Positions 12,231 through 23,743 of a DNA stretch of 64,000 nucleotides are shown piece by piece (within the stretch, counting starts at the first letter, position 1; each line of letters begins with the position of its first letter). The notes beneath the pieces were generated by a model. That model saw only the letters and a list, made by a program, of their open reading frames with translations. It did no database searches and was not told the DNA's origin. The stretch covers positions 124,001 to 188,000 of the forward strand of contig JAGPNK010000019.1 of NCBI GenBank assembly GCA_020746835.1, given 5' to 3'. A program made the translations under genes and the position numbers. The stretch is from Stachybotrys elegans (lineage: Eukaryota > Ascomycota > Sordariomycetes > Hypocreales > Stachybotryaceae).

Positions 12231-13749
12231 CTAGAAACCCGACCGAACATTGACAACTAATCTCTTACCCGACACTTTACCCGCCCTTAGTTTGTCCAGT
12301 GCCGTGTTTACCGCCTCCAGGCCTCCATTGACAAACTCCACCTCGGGTAGCTTTAGTGCACCAGTGTCCAGTAGCTCGTATAGCCACTCGCCTAGGTGGA
12401 CTCCTATACTTCCGATTGTGTGGAATAGCTTGATAGGCAGCTTATGCACTTGGACTGTGGGGCATGATGTCTTCGGACCGCCAGTGAGTGCAACAAGGTG
12501 GCCCAGTCGGCCGCCTGTTTCTTCCTCGCTTGCTACTGCAGGAGGTCTTAGTGAAGCTGCTCCAGGTGAGGAGAATGACGAGCCAGCCTTTGCAGCAAGG
12601 ATCTTCTGGCACCAGGACGCCGTTTCAGGGCCTATTGTGTCAACAGCGAAGCGAAGCGGTCCTGTGACAAGCTCCTGAACTTGTCTGCTCGCGTCTTCGA
12701 GATTCGTTTTATCTACCAGGAGATCTGGTAGCCCATAGTTTAGCATCATACAAAATTTCTCAGATTTACCTTTACTCACCGGCTCCCAGCCTACTCAAGA
12801 GCACTTTGTGTTTCTCCAAATCCGCGACGCCGATGACTTTGAAGCCAAGTAGTTTAGCGAGCTGCATGACGACTTGGGCCGATACACTCGATGCTATTGA
12901 AGATTAGCGGCTATGCCATGAATCGATGAACACCACAAATGTTGAGCGTACCTCCGTAGACAAGTATCCATTCACCAGGAAATGGCCGGTCAGCAAAAGA
13001 AATGCCATGCAAAACTTCTGAAGCAACGTCGTTCGGCAAGTCGTCTGGAAAGCTTTGAGCAATATCAAGAAGATTGAAGTTGCACTTTTCCGCCCCTTTG
13101 CCTCTGGTGAATGATATACCAAAGCAAACTCCGAGCGTAATACTAGCTGCCACATAGGCTACACCAATGGATGCAACTTCCGAGTAGCTTTGTAGGCGTC
13201 GAGGAATGCGGATTGCGTTGGAGTAGCTCACGATGGCATATTCTTGGAATGCTGCTTTTCTGAAGTCTCGATAGTCGGTTGAAACAGCGAGGACCTATAA
13301 TCTGGCATGAGTCCTCCATTATTTATGATGTTTAGGTAGATGCATAACCTACCAATTCGCCTTTCTCAAGGCTGCAGCCCTGTTCCACATATGAGGCCAC
13401 GATTCTGCCAGTAAATTCTCGTCCGTTAAGGCTCGGCAGCTGAGGTAAACCGAACCCAAACGCACTATGCTAACAAATCAGTCCTTCAATTTCTCAGACG
13501 AGAGTAGTGGAGTAGTTCATTGCCGTACGCTGACTTCCAGTCAATTGGATTGAGGCCAATTGAGTGAATCTCGACCAGAAGCTCCCCGGGGTTTAGATGA
13601 GGAAGAGGGTTTCCAGCCTGGATTTTGTAAGGTTGACCCTTTCCATATAGGAGAAGCTGTTTTTGTGTTGGAGGTATAGTAGCTTCCATTTGTGGCGAGT
13701 CGATCTCGTGAACGGTTGCGGTTGAGACTGCCTTCATAGATGCCACCAT
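12231..13749 (-). CDS. MDR-superfamily zinc-type alcohol dehydrogenase / enoyl reductase (ToxD/LovC-like)
   Basis: Exons 13749-13529, 13464-13353, 13294-12952, 12893-12780 and 12724-12231 (427 aa), joined in frame. Seen: a GroES-like half (GELLVEIHSIGLNPIDWKSA, AFGFGLPQLPSLNGREFTG), then FQEYAIVSYSNAIRIP. The nucleotide-binding half starts with ILVYGASSVSAQVVMQLAKL and VIGVADLEKHKVLLSRLGAD. It lacks the Cys-rich structural-zinc lobe, as in quinone or enoyl reductases. Known: this fungal group contains secondary-metabolite trans-enoyl reductases and stress oxidoreductases that use NADPH. Context: it is divergent from the SfnG-like gene across an 846-base promoter, so co-expression is plausible. 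The start may be the ATG at 13749 or at 13737. Confidence 0.85.
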
Positions 13750-14595
13750 CCTGTGCTCGTCTGAGTAATACGCCCGTGGCAACCCTTCAACACAGTTCTT
13801 GAAACGTTGAAAAATCCGGCTCTTGTGTAACTGGTTTGAAACAAAAAGGATATATTAATCGGCAAGCTGCATGTGAATTTTAATTCTTAGACTGTGGAAT
13901 ATCCAAGCTCGAATCCAGTCTACTGCTTGACATTGGGGCATGCATGGTATCGAGTACATATCGGCAGATGAGAGCCGGCTTCTACATGACTTGCCTGATT
14001 GGTGAAAGATGCGGACCCTGGCCCACATTCCAAGTTATTATCTTGTCCTGAAATTTGTGCATGTGAAAGTCATGATCTTCATGGCCAAGGTCTAGAACAG
14101 GGACACGTCAACCCGAAGATGACGTGGAAGGGAGACCATGGCACCTTGATTTGAAGCTTTTACACCTTCTTATTGCTAAACAAATTGGACAATATGCGAT
14201 AACTAGCCATTTGACGTGAATAGCGATGGCGTGCTTACACGAGGAACCCGCGTCTTAGGAGAGTGGAGACCTGGAAATGCAGACGTGCCGATGATCATCA
14301 TGATTGCCATGCCGTGGGGGCCAAAAATTGAACATCAAGGTGGGTGAGAGAGGTGCGCGTCTTCAAGGATGCTACAATAAAGTCTACTTTGCGTCATGGA
14401 GATGGTGGGATGGCGTGCTCACGGGCTGATGCTCGGCCATCCCACGCGCACTAAGCCTCGATGCCGGCTGTTTTGTAAAAGGTTGGAAGGCTGGGTGGGA
14501 TAAATAAACACGAACCAGAATCTCAATGCCCTTTTATTACCATTCAAAAAGTCTCATCAGAACCGAAATCGGAACAAAGTGAAGAGCAAGACACA
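13750..14595. promoter_or_regulatory. divergent promoter region between MDR and SfnG-like genes
   Basis: These 846 bases separate two genes transcribed away from each other. A TATA-like taaataaa at 14501-14508 lies about 90 bases before the SfnG-like ATG. I looked for an exact CYS3/MetR-type palindrome (ATGRYRYCAT) and did not see one by eye. Confidence 0.5.
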
Positions 14596-15812
14596 ATGGC
14601 CGCACAGTCACATCCACTCAACCATGCAGATGACCGATTGCTTTTCGCGTAGGTATTGGATTCTTCTTTATCAGGGATTGACGTTAACCAATTCTCAGCT
14701 ATTGGGTCCCTAACGTATCAGGCGGTCTGGTTATAAGCAAGATTCCACAGAAGACGAGTTGGGATCTTGAAAGCAATATTCGATACGCCAAGGCCGCTGA
14801 GGCGGCCGGCATTGAATACGGCTTGACTCAAATTCGGTTCCTTGCGTCTTATGGGGCGGCTCAACAACACGAGTCGGTTTCCTTCTCGCAGGCTATTCTC
14901 AGTGCAACAACGTCAATCAAGATCATCGCTGCTTTACTGCCTGGAATTTGGAGTCCCACTGTGGCAGCCAAACAGATCGCCAGTATCGATCACTATAGCC
15001 GTGGTCGCATAGCGGTCAATGTGGTGAGCGGCTGGTTCAAGGGCGAGTTCACGTCGGTAGGCGAATGGTGGCTAGATCATTCAGAACGCTACCGCAGAAG
15101 CAACGAGTTTATCCGTGTGCTCAAAGGAATCTGGACAACTTCGGATGAGAAGGGATTCTCATTCTCTGGAGATTTCTACAGGTTCAATAACTATAACCTG
15201 AGCCCTAAACCGGTGCAGCAACCTCATCCAGAAATCTTCCAGGGCGGCAACAGTGACGACGCGAAGAACAATGCCGCAGAAGTGAGTGATTGGTATTTCA
15301 TGAATGGAAACGATCTGGACGGTTTCCGGGCTCAGATCGAGGACGTCAAAGCGCGGGCGGCGAGGAATAATCACTCTGTTCGTTTCGCTGTCAATGGATT
15401 CGTGATTGTCCGGGAAACAGAAGAGGAAGCGATAAGAGTCTTGCAAGAAATTCAAGGGAAGGCAGACAAGGAAGCAGTTGAAGCTTTTCGCGATGCTGTC
15501 AAGGAGGCTGGAGCCAGTACATCTAACAAGGTCGGGATGTGGGCTAATAGCAAGTTCGACGACCTGGTTCAGTACAATGACGGCTTCAAAACGAAGCTCA
15601 TTGGGACGAAGGAACAAGTGGCGGAGAGGCTTGTTTTACTTAAAAGCCTGGGCATCAACCTCGTCTTGACAGCATTTCTACATTACGAGGACGAGATTGA
15701 ACAATTTGGGCAAGAGGTTCTGCCGCTTGTAAGGCAATATGAGAAGGAGGGGAGAGGCAAGGATGCTGATTTTGAGATTGCAAGGACTGGAGATGTGTAC
15801 AGGAAGAAGTAA
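14596..15812 (+). CDS. sfnG: FMNH2-dependent dimethyl-sulfone monooxygenase (SfnG type, luciferase-like)
   Basis: Exons 14596-14648 and 14699-15812 (388 aa). Seen: the whole chain reads as a bacterial luciferase-like TIM barrel: FAYWVPNVSGGLVISKI near the start, GLTQIRFLASYGAAQQHESV, AALLPGIWSPTVAAKQIASI, the flavin-site run GRIAVNVVSGWFKGEF, RRSNEFIRVLKGIWT, HPEIFQGGNSDDAKN, and the C-terminal LVQYNDGFKTKLIGTKEQVA. Known: bacterial SfnG oxidises dimethyl sulfone to methanesulfinate, using FMNH2 from a partner flavin reductase, during sulfur limitation. Inferred: the fungal protein probably does the same or acts on a related sulfone. No flavin reductase gene is visible in the window. The TATA-like box at 14501 supports this start. 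Confidence 0.9.
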
Positions 15813-15846
15813 ATATTTCCGTAGATTGGTGAGATATATTGTCGGA

Positions 15847-15953
15847 AACCAAATGTCATCTATTGATCTGATATCGTCTTTATCGTCAGTGGGGGCCTCC
15901 TCGAAGTCGCTGGTCAGTATCCCATTGGGGCACATGAACGGGAGATCCCACAT
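15847..15953 (+). repeat. dispersed repeat, copy 1
   Basis: A 107-base direct repeat of 17015-17121. The shared core begins aaccaa and includes tctattgatctgat and cccattggggcac. About 10 positions differ, most of them C/T or G/A transitions, so identity is about 90%. The copy starts 35 bases after the SfnG-like stop codon. Origin unknown. Confidence 0.85.
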
Positions 15954-16895
15954 GTTAATGGCGAAGGAGGAATAGGTGCGCAATGTTGGCAAGGATGACC
16001 GGGAAGATATTGTCACTTACATCCAGTCGACAGTGCAGATCCACTAGAACCCAAGTTCGAAGGAGGATAGGGGATGAAGGCTGTAGTCCTACGCGTTCTC
16101 GTAAGGAGGTAATGGGAGCAACGGTGGTTGACCTTGTGGAAGAGAACTGCCCCATGTGGAACATTATTTCATGTGCTGCGGAGATTTTATCATATTTTGG
16201 CGTTATCATTGGAAAAGCTCTCAAATGCGGATGCTTGGTGAAGGAGAGTTCGAGGCAGTGCCCCATTGGCACCCTGGTCAAGATGCGATTTGTGACCAGC
16301 GTAAGCACCCGCGACCGAGGAGCCCTTTATAAGACAATACAATGATGGAGTGGGTGCGTACAATGAGGAAAAAAGGAGAATAGTGTACGCGAAAAATAGT
16401 GGCCTTGCTACCCGCAGGACCAAAGAACAGAGCCAAACAATGAAGGGATCGCCAGGCTACTGACATCACCCGTTAGCCGGAGCCAGAGAACAATGAGGGG
16501 GCTGCAGCAGCGGCATAACACAATGATATAAGGGATTATTCTTAAACTTCCAAAGTTGGGCTCAAAGGGAGGCTTCGTATTGTATGCACCATATTGTCCG
16601 GCGTTTCTCATCTGGCAAGCCAGTCGAAGCCTTCTATCTGGGCACCGACAACCCTGTCAGAGAATCCTTCCATTCAGTGAGTCGGTCCGAGAAGTGGCGT
16701 AGCCGCTCCAGCCCTCTGAAGCCAACACAACATCCCGAGGTATCCCTAACCCACTACATGACTGCAAAGGGTTTTCATTGCCCATTGCCGCTAGCGAATG
16801 CGGCTCTGGGTTGTGGTGTTGCAACTACCCACACCCCTTGTGGCTCGTCCAGTAGGCTACAATATACATAAAGGTAGCTTAACGATGGTCTCATT

Positions 16896-17135
16896 GTTCC
16901 CTCCACCTACTTCCCCAGGCGACCGACGCCACGGCGGCATATTCTAGGCAATTGCGGTGGCTGGAAAACTTTGACATCCGCCGCAGCCACAAGCTTTTCT
17001 TAATCGAATTTTCTAACCAATTGTTATCTATTGATCTGATATTGTCTTTATCGTCAGAGGGGGCCTCCTCAAAGTCACTGGTCTGTATCCCATTGGGGCA
17101 CACGAACGGGAAATCCCACGTTCCCTCCACCTACT
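16896..17135 (+). repeat. 16-base direct repeats flanking repeat copy 2
   Basis: gttccctccacctact occurs exactly at 16896-16911 and again at 17120-17135. The 208 bases between them contain repeat copy 2. This could be a target-site duplication, although 16 bases is long for that, or a recombination/slippage scar. Confidence 0.7.
17015..17121 (+). repeat. dispersed repeat, copy 2
   Basis: The second copy of the 107-base repeat, same orientation, 1168 bases to the right of copy 1. Its right end overlaps the second member of a 16-base direct repeat. Confidence 0.85.
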
Positions 17136-18894
17136 GTTTACGACTGATCAGACTGGCAATCATCTAGGGGCAGCCAAGAAGCTCTTCCGAGTTCAAGCCT
17201 AAGTCTTTCTACTGCTTCTCCCATCTCGGTCTACATACCTCTTTTCGTCGTCATCCTCTTCGGTCATAGTACGGTCAAAAAAATCTTCAATCTCGCCAGC
17301 CAGCCAACAAGGGATCCTGAAATATCACGCGATAGGGGCGCGTCCGGTGGGAAAATAATCCTACCCATGGACTCTGGATCTGACTCATGATGCTAGAGTA
17401 GGCATCCACTAGTTCTCTGATGAGTATAGAGAAGGTCTAGAAGTGGTTCTGTGTCAGGGATATGTCGAGGGGCGCACGCATACTTTGGAACGATGCTACT
17501 ACCGGACTAGCACAGGATGACAGCCACAGAACCAAGAAATCGCCGGATGGCCACATGAAACAGACGATTTGTACCATGTGAAATGCGGGAATTCCTGTGT
17601 GATATAAATATAAGCATACTCGTCCTCAACACATAAGGAACATAGCTCTCTACCTTGGGGCATAGTGCTATTCCCCTAAGGGGATAAAGGCAATGGAACG
17701 TCGAGGCTTCTGTGGCGCTTTGCTTGGATGTCACTGCCACGTACAACAGCCACCAAGCTATGATACGAGGGTATTGCGACTGCAGAGAATAAATACTTAG
17801 GAGGTAATTCAAAACTACTCCGTGGTACTCATTATCTCGTCATTCTGTTACACTCTTGCATGACTAGTTCATGCCATATGTCCTTCATTCGTCCTTCTCT
17901 CTCTTTGTTCTCTAGGCAGGTACAATGGTAGATAAGACGGGCCTAATTGTCCAATATGTAGCCCGACAACCGTGGAGGGGTTCCGTGAAGTTGGGGGTTG
18001 TGGATCTTTCAACGTCCTGGGGTGCTACCCATTCTCCCCAGGTTTACGACAGGATCGATCCACTTGCCGCGCAGCACGGCCTTGAAAAATCCTTTTCGCG
18101 TTCCTAGCCGTCACGCTCTAAATTGGAACCAAGGGGGCTGAAAGCTCACTAAATCTACGGGGGTGGACACCTCTCCCAGCAAGCCAAAGGACCAGTGCTC
18201 TGTGTTCTGGAAGGTTATCAGAAACCCAACAACAAAGAGTTTGGCCAAGTCAGCTACGGATTCGCCCACAACTCTCCAACCCGAAGAGCCTGAAGAAAGG
18301 TCGAGGTTATCTCCAACTTTCACATGGCTACGCAGGTTGTTGGTATGGACACCTCCCTGGGCACCTCCCATTCCTTAGCACCTGTTCACGTAATACGTAA
18401 TAGTTCGACAACCGCCGTGGCGGGCGCCATCCCAGTTATCCGTAACACCTCCCGCTAGGCTTATTCCTTGGCGCAGACGGCACTGCCGGCTTAACTGTCG
18501 AAGATCCGGCGGCGGCTATCAGGGAACTGTGGCTGAAGGCGCTTTCCTCAGTCACATTGCCGTTCCACCCCAACATACCAGATCATATGCTGTGTTAGCA
18601 GGCAGCATGTTTGGTGGGGCTGAAAACAGTCATCTCCACCACTTGAGCACAACGTCAGCAGCTGAACCAGATGTGCCTCATTAGCGTCACTAGAAGAACC
18701 AGCCATACTGAATCTGTGCAAGTGCAGCCACCCTCTGTGGTGGCGCGCTTCTGGATTGGACGGGTTTGATTCAGCGTAGCTGTTCACAAGGGTATGATAA
18801 TACCTTTCCAAACTGGCAAGGTGCGCCATGGACTCGCTTGCATGCAGGTGTCTGATTCATATTCAAGGGAATCTACAGGGGCATTGAGGCTTGG

Positions 18895-18900
18895 TATATA
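18895..18900 (+). promoter_or_regulatory. TATA box of the rhodopsin-domain gene
   Basis: tatata lies 91 bases before the ATG at 18991, a normal distance for fungal core promoters. Confidence 0.45.
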
Positions 18901-18990
18901 GCAAGGGAAGGAGAAGCTTCCCCCAAGAAATTTAAGAAAAAGTCAAGGTGGTTTTGACTTGGTGAGAACACCTTGATTCCTTATCCAATC

Positions 18991-20223
18991 ATGGCCGACT
19001 GGACCTCGGCCGCTGACAACCCCGGCGCTCACTCCGTCCGTGCAGCTGCCATCGCTTCACTTGCGCTTGCGGGACTGGCGGTACTTCTCCGATTCATCAC
19101 TCGCGGGTATATTCTCCGTTTCGTCGGTAGCGAAGACTGGTTCATTGCGGTAGCTCTGGTCTGTACCACCTCCTCCGCATCAAGTCTTGCTATTGCTAAA
19201 GCCTTGCAGCTGTTCTCGATCGGAAACACTGTGGGAATGGTTTTGCGTGAGTGTCGGGTATTGTCAGTTGCTGGTTTGCTGGTCACTAACTCGTGGCTCG
19301 CAGAGACGAAATACGCACTTGGCCAGCACATGGAGGATATCTCAGTCGAGAACCTAATCAAATTTCTCAAGGTCATTTATACACCCTCCCCTGAGCATTC
19401 GAACAAGCCAAGCTGATGCGGCCATATAGATGGCATATCTAACCATCATCTTCTATAATATTAGCCTAACCTTGGCCAAAATCTCGGTTCTTCTCCTCTT
19501 CTTGAGAATCTTCAAGTCAAGCCGCCCTTGGGGTATTTACGGCGTTATGGGTAGTATAGCTCTGTATGGGTTATGGTGCCTTTTCAGCAGCATCTTCTAC
19601 TGTTCTCCCATCTCGGCGTTTTGGGACGTTACCATTACCAACGGCAAATGCCTACCAAACAAGCCTATGTGGTTCGCAAATGCTGCTCTAAACATCTTGA
19701 CGGACTTCGCAATCTTGATTTTGCCTCTACCTGTCCTCAAGAGCCTTCAACTAGGGCGCAGGAAGAAGGTGGGCTTGTTTGGTGTGTTCGCTATTGGCTT
19801 TTTGTAAGCAGGCAAATCATTGACCGTTACGAGGCATCAATCCACTTACCAGCGAATACTAGCGTCTGTATCATCTCCGTCATCCGCCTTCACTCAGTAT
19901 ACGTGGCTTCCATCTCGACGGATCCAACCTGGGACAATATCGGTGTGGCAGTTTGGTCTTCCATTGAGCTCAATGTTGCAATAATTTGCACCTGCCTGAC
20001 CACACTACGACCACTGATATCGCGACTCTCCCCTCGCATGTTCTCTACCGCTAAGGACACCAACGCTCAATATGTGCGACAAAGCAAAGGGGTAGACACT
20101 ATGCCGCCCACAAACACATCCAGCAAAGCGAGGAGAACGATTGCAATGGATACCGAGAGCCAGAGGGGCATTGTAGGTAGCAGCAAAGAAAGCATCGAGT
20201 TATCCGAGCTCAGCAAAGTTTGA
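18991..20223 (+). CDS. PTH11-like integral membrane protein with fungal rhodopsin domain
   Basis: Exons 18991-19246, 19304-19371, 19430-19803 and 19863-20223 (352 aa), in frame. Seen: seven hydrophobic segments with the family layout. TM1 is AIASLALAGLAVLLRFITRG, followed by GSEDWFIAVALV (the usual D-D/W after TM1). The next landmark is LGQHMEDIS, then YNISLTLAKISVLLLFLRIF, the cysteine pair around FYCSPISAFWD and GKCLPN, NILTDFAILILPLPVLKSLQ, VCIISVIRLHSVY and DPTWDNIGVAVWSSIELNVA. A hydrophilic cytoplasmic tail follows. No CFEM domain is present. Known: this is the SC1/rhodopsin-domain family related to the Magnaporthe PTH11 receptor, with few functions proven. Inferred: a plasma-membrane sensor or small-molecule-related membrane protein. 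An upstream in-frame Met at 18973 is a less likely start. Confidence 0.9.
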
Positions 20224-20493
20224 TGTACCTAAAGGGGGGAACGCCATGTTTTATCAGTTAATGGCTTTGTACCTGAAATTTGTGCTGGTTCTTCAGTCAC
20301 TCATCAGGAACCATTATCTCGCTCACTGGCGAACAGCTGCATGCAACGCCGTTTTGCGCCGCATTGTTGTAAAGAGACAAAACCGCATGACCTTGACTTG
20401 GAACCAAGTCTATGGAGTTTTGGCTAATCTTACTTCACAATGGGTCCCAGTTGATATGACAGTCTTCTCGGTCCATGTTGATTTCTAGGCTCA

Positions 20494-21368
20494 TCAGTAC
20501 ACAGTGTACACGCATTTTCCTTCCCATCCGCTCTGAGTAACTAAATTGGTAAAGATCCAGAGTCCGACATCCTTTTTACTGATGGAATACCCGATCGCGG
20601 GCCCTGGTTCGTTGACGTTAGGCTTGATGCTCTCAACTCCCCATTCCCACCCAATCCGAATGGCCCCATCACCCTTTGCCTCCCCTTCCGTCAAGAAAAG
20701 GGGTCGCATAATAACAAAGTCTCGTACATGTGCGGCATAATCCCTCTGTATGAGAGCCTCCATCCGCTTCTTGTCTGCCAAAGGGCTACCGAGGAAGTAG
20801 TGATAAGGCAAGTAGATGGACAACGGAACACTTCGGCGCCTGCCGCAACCCGCGGTACTAATTGCCACAAGGAGTGGTTTCTCAACGGCTTTTCCACTGG
20901 GAAAATCTGGTTTGCTCGCTGCGTAGAGACCAGAAAGGACCTGGAAAATTGTTTGGATGGCGGTTTCGCTGATGGTTGGATCGGTCAGAGGGAAGGGCTG
21001 CCGGATGCTAAACTGAAAGGTTGGGTATGCTCCGATTCCGCTGAGGATAATATCCACGATGGCGTCTGGGTTACTTGGGCTGATTAGAGCCCTGGTAACA
21101 GCAGTTGTATCCTTGACATCGCCTTCAACGATTGTGAGTAATTGTTCAATGGTGCTGGCTGGCACATCATGCTCGTTGGTCAATGCGTGGCGTAGCTTCT
21201 GGGGGTCTCGAGCCACTGTGACTCATGTTAGAGTAAATGAATAAAGCTCAAGGGATTCAACGTACAGGCAGTACAGTGGTGATCATTCTTCAAGGCGTGA
21301 GCTAAGGCTGCACCTACACAGCCTCCAGTGGCACCGAAGCACGCAATAGTCTTTTTCGAGGAAGTCAT
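20494..21368 (-). CDS. NAD(P)-binding Rossmann protein (NmrA/PF13460-like)
   Basis: Exons 21368-21266 and 21215-20494 (274 aa). Seen: an N-terminal dinucleotide motif, IACFGATGGCVGAALAHALK (GxxGxxG), the basic follow-on ALARDPQKL favouring NADP(H), then VEGDVKDTTAV and DIILSGIGAYPTF. The middle is LLVAISTAGCG with IYLPYHYFL, and the C-terminal half includes FVIMRPLFLTEGEAKG. Known: the family holds atypical SDRs acting as redox sensors (NmrA) or as small reductases. Inferred: the substrate is unknown. The chain lacks a clear YxxxK catalytic pair, which argues for a sensor or atypical enzyme. A TATA-like ctataag on the minus strand lies about 75 bases upstream (21441-21450). Confidence 0.85.
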
Positions 21369-22095
21369 GGTGTATAGTAGGTTACTTGTTTGAGGTGTAG
21401 GACTGCTGAGTAGAAATCATGCTATGGGAGAGCTGGGCTTCTTATAGAGCACGATCACGAGCTGAGTAGGATATTCAACAAGCCCACATGAACGTTATCT
21501 TATGATGAGGCTGCATCACACACACGAATCGGTCTTAATGCGTAACACAGGATTATGGAACAGTGGGGAATTATGTCTACAGGGCCAGCCTTTGTTTAAC
21601 AGCAATGGACAAACCGCTGTTTTCGCTCTCTTGTCTGGCTTAATCTTGGCTATCAGTCACACATCTACTGGAGACAAGTTCGGTGGGGACTCGGTAAACT
21701 CTCGGACATCCCCCCAGCCTGCTGACCATTGTACCGGGAGTCAGCTCCACCATTCACAAGGTTCTTGATCAATTTAGTTCTAGTGCGTAACGCACTTGCA
21801 TCCCGAGTTACCATTACTCAGCGTCGCATTATTATAATACTCAGGGGCTTTGTTCTATTCGTCGGCCCAGAGTAGTTGCGGTTTTGGCGGCTTTCCCTCA
21901 TCCCTTCTTCCTTCTCGTGCCTCTCCATCGTTAGGACATGTCAACTCTGTCTCAGCAGGTCCCAGACGGGGTCTCATTAGGTGAAGCTGGTTGCTCAACT
22001 GATGGCTACGTAATTCCCGCAGCAAAAGTGTGACGCTCGCCTTGAGTCCGGCAACGCCGAAAGGCCACAGCGTAATGACCTCATAACTGATCCCC
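21369..22095. other. divergent intergenic region
   Basis: This is 727 bases between the minus-strand NmrA-like gene and the plus-strand bZIP gene. A 5' exon of the bZIP gene starting near 21938 (ATG TCA ACT CTG) is conceivable but unproven. Confidence 0.4.
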
Positions 22096-23056
22096 ATGCA
22101 GGTCATCACGGAGGGTTCCTCAACCCAGCTGAGTAGCGCGATACAGAGAAGAAAGCAACAAAATCGCCTTCGGCAGAAAGCATGGCGTAAGTATGGGTAT
22201 TTCCGATTGTGGGTGAGCAAGAACATGATACAATATCGCCTGCGACAGTCCCCATGGTCCAGACTAATACATACTAGGCCAGCGGCGAAGTGCAGCACGC
22301 GCACCACAACCGACGTCCTCAATAAACGATATTGGCTGGCAGGGATATGGTATGCTCATAACCGAGACGGTGAACAACGAGTGTGCTCCATATCCACTCC
22401 CAGGGTGCAATCTTGAACGCCCCAACCCCGGAGCCCCTTTTCCTGTAGAGTTCTATTGCAAGGAAACCGCCATTCCAAAGTTGATACCGCCGTTTCTACC
22501 CTATTCATCCCATAACAAGCCAAGCGAGCCGTCGGCCCCCTTACGCTTCCCTCTGTCCTCGGACCACTGTCTGATTACACTTGTGCAATACAATACCATG
22601 CGCGCCATGCTGTTCAACCTGTCCATTCTTTCAATGATGGACTGTGTTCCCCTAGGATGTGGCCGCTCGCTTCAAATCCCAAACTTTGGTCTAACCTCAC
22701 CGGACAAGCTTCCACCAGATCTTCAACCCACTCCCCTACAGAGATCGGTGCCTCATGCATTTTGGATCAGAACCATTCCTTTCCCGAGGCTCCGAGACAA
22801 CATGATCAGCATGACTGATTTGTACGATAGCAACGATCTCATGTACGACATGGTCTTGGGGTTATACCAAGGCTTTGATGATGCTGAACGTCGGGGCCAC
22901 GTGGTGTGGGGGGATTCTTGGAGTGCGGATGGATGGGAACTCAGTGAAGGCTTTGTGAAGAAATGGGGATTTCTGTTGGCTGGTTGTATCGATGTCATCG
23001 AATCGAGCAATAGGTGGAGAGAACTGCGAGGGGAAGAGAAACTGCTGATTGTGTAG
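22096..23056 (+). CDS. bZIP transcription factor with DUF3425 domain
   Basis: Exons 22096-22186 and 22278-23056 (289 aa). Seen: joining the exons restores the basic region RRKQQNRLRQKAWRQRR (N-x7-R/K type). The C-terminal half matches DUF3425: DHCLITLVQYNTMRAMLFNL, LPPDLQPTPLQRSVPHAFWI and FPRLRDNMI, ending with the WGDSWSADGWE and FVKKWGFLLAGC segment. Known: fungal DUF3425 proteins pair a short basic region with this C-terminal domain and act as nuclear regulators; the leucine zipper is often poor, as here. The first Met is at 22096, or in an unproven upstream exon. Inferred: it may regulate the neighbouring redox proteins or transporter. Confidence 0.88.
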
Positions 23057-23743
23057 GTTAAACAGCCGACCACGCACACAAGCCGGTATCTGCTATTATT
23101 TTAATCTCGACGTATACTATTTACAGCTCATCTACAGGACCCATTCATCTCTACTTTAAGTTGGTAGTATTCACCGAACCATTAGACTCCGTCACTCAAT
23201 CAGCACTGCGAGAAGAGTCGTCCATCTTGACTAACCTGTCATGTCATACCAGGAGACATTGTTCGTGCAGAACGGGGTCCTACAGAATTAATTGATCCTG
23301 CCAATCTGCCCTCCACCGGATTAGATTTATGGTGAACACCATGATAACTTACAGGCTGCAGCTCCATGGATTTCAATGTAAAATAACAATGCAGAACCAC
23401 GTCCATGATCCACAGTACAGCTGGCTCTGTGCCAATAGTTGCAGCCTGTCGTATTAATAGCTCAAGCAAAGATATCTGAGAAATAGTGGCATAAATTCTG
23501 TTCCTCCTGTCTATGAAGCAACCCTCGAGAAGTAAGGTGGTGTTTCCGAACCAGCCAATGTTCAGAATACGTTTATTATATTAAGATGTATAGCCAAGTC
23601 GGGTGATGAAAACTGGACCCTCCCCCTCCCCCTTTAATTGACATCTGAAGTGCGTCAGCTTTGCCTGTCAAGCTGGTGTGAACTCAAGGTGGCAATCCTT
23701 CGCATGTCGCTCGGCCGACATCGTAAACGAAAGTCCACCCAAA
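23057..23743. other. convergent intergenic spacer
   Basis: This is 687 bases between the 3' ends of the bZIP gene and the second NmrA-like gene. No gene was recognised. Confidence 0.45.

Larger units (their letters stand above)
15813..18990. other. gene-poor region with degenerate repeats
   Basis: No gene can be supported in about 3.2 kb. It contains two copies of a 107-base repeat (15847-15953 and 17015-17121) and a 16-base direct repeat (16896-16911 and 17120-17135). Open frames on either strand, for example 15983-16345 (+) and 18111-18371 (-), carry no motif I recognise. The repeat is open on both strands, which hints at remnants of a former coding or mobile sequence. Confidence 0.5.

Noticed and set aside
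18111..18371. Minus-strand 86-codon frame in the gene-poor gap
   Set aside because: No recognisable domain, no splice context and both strands are open; probably random.
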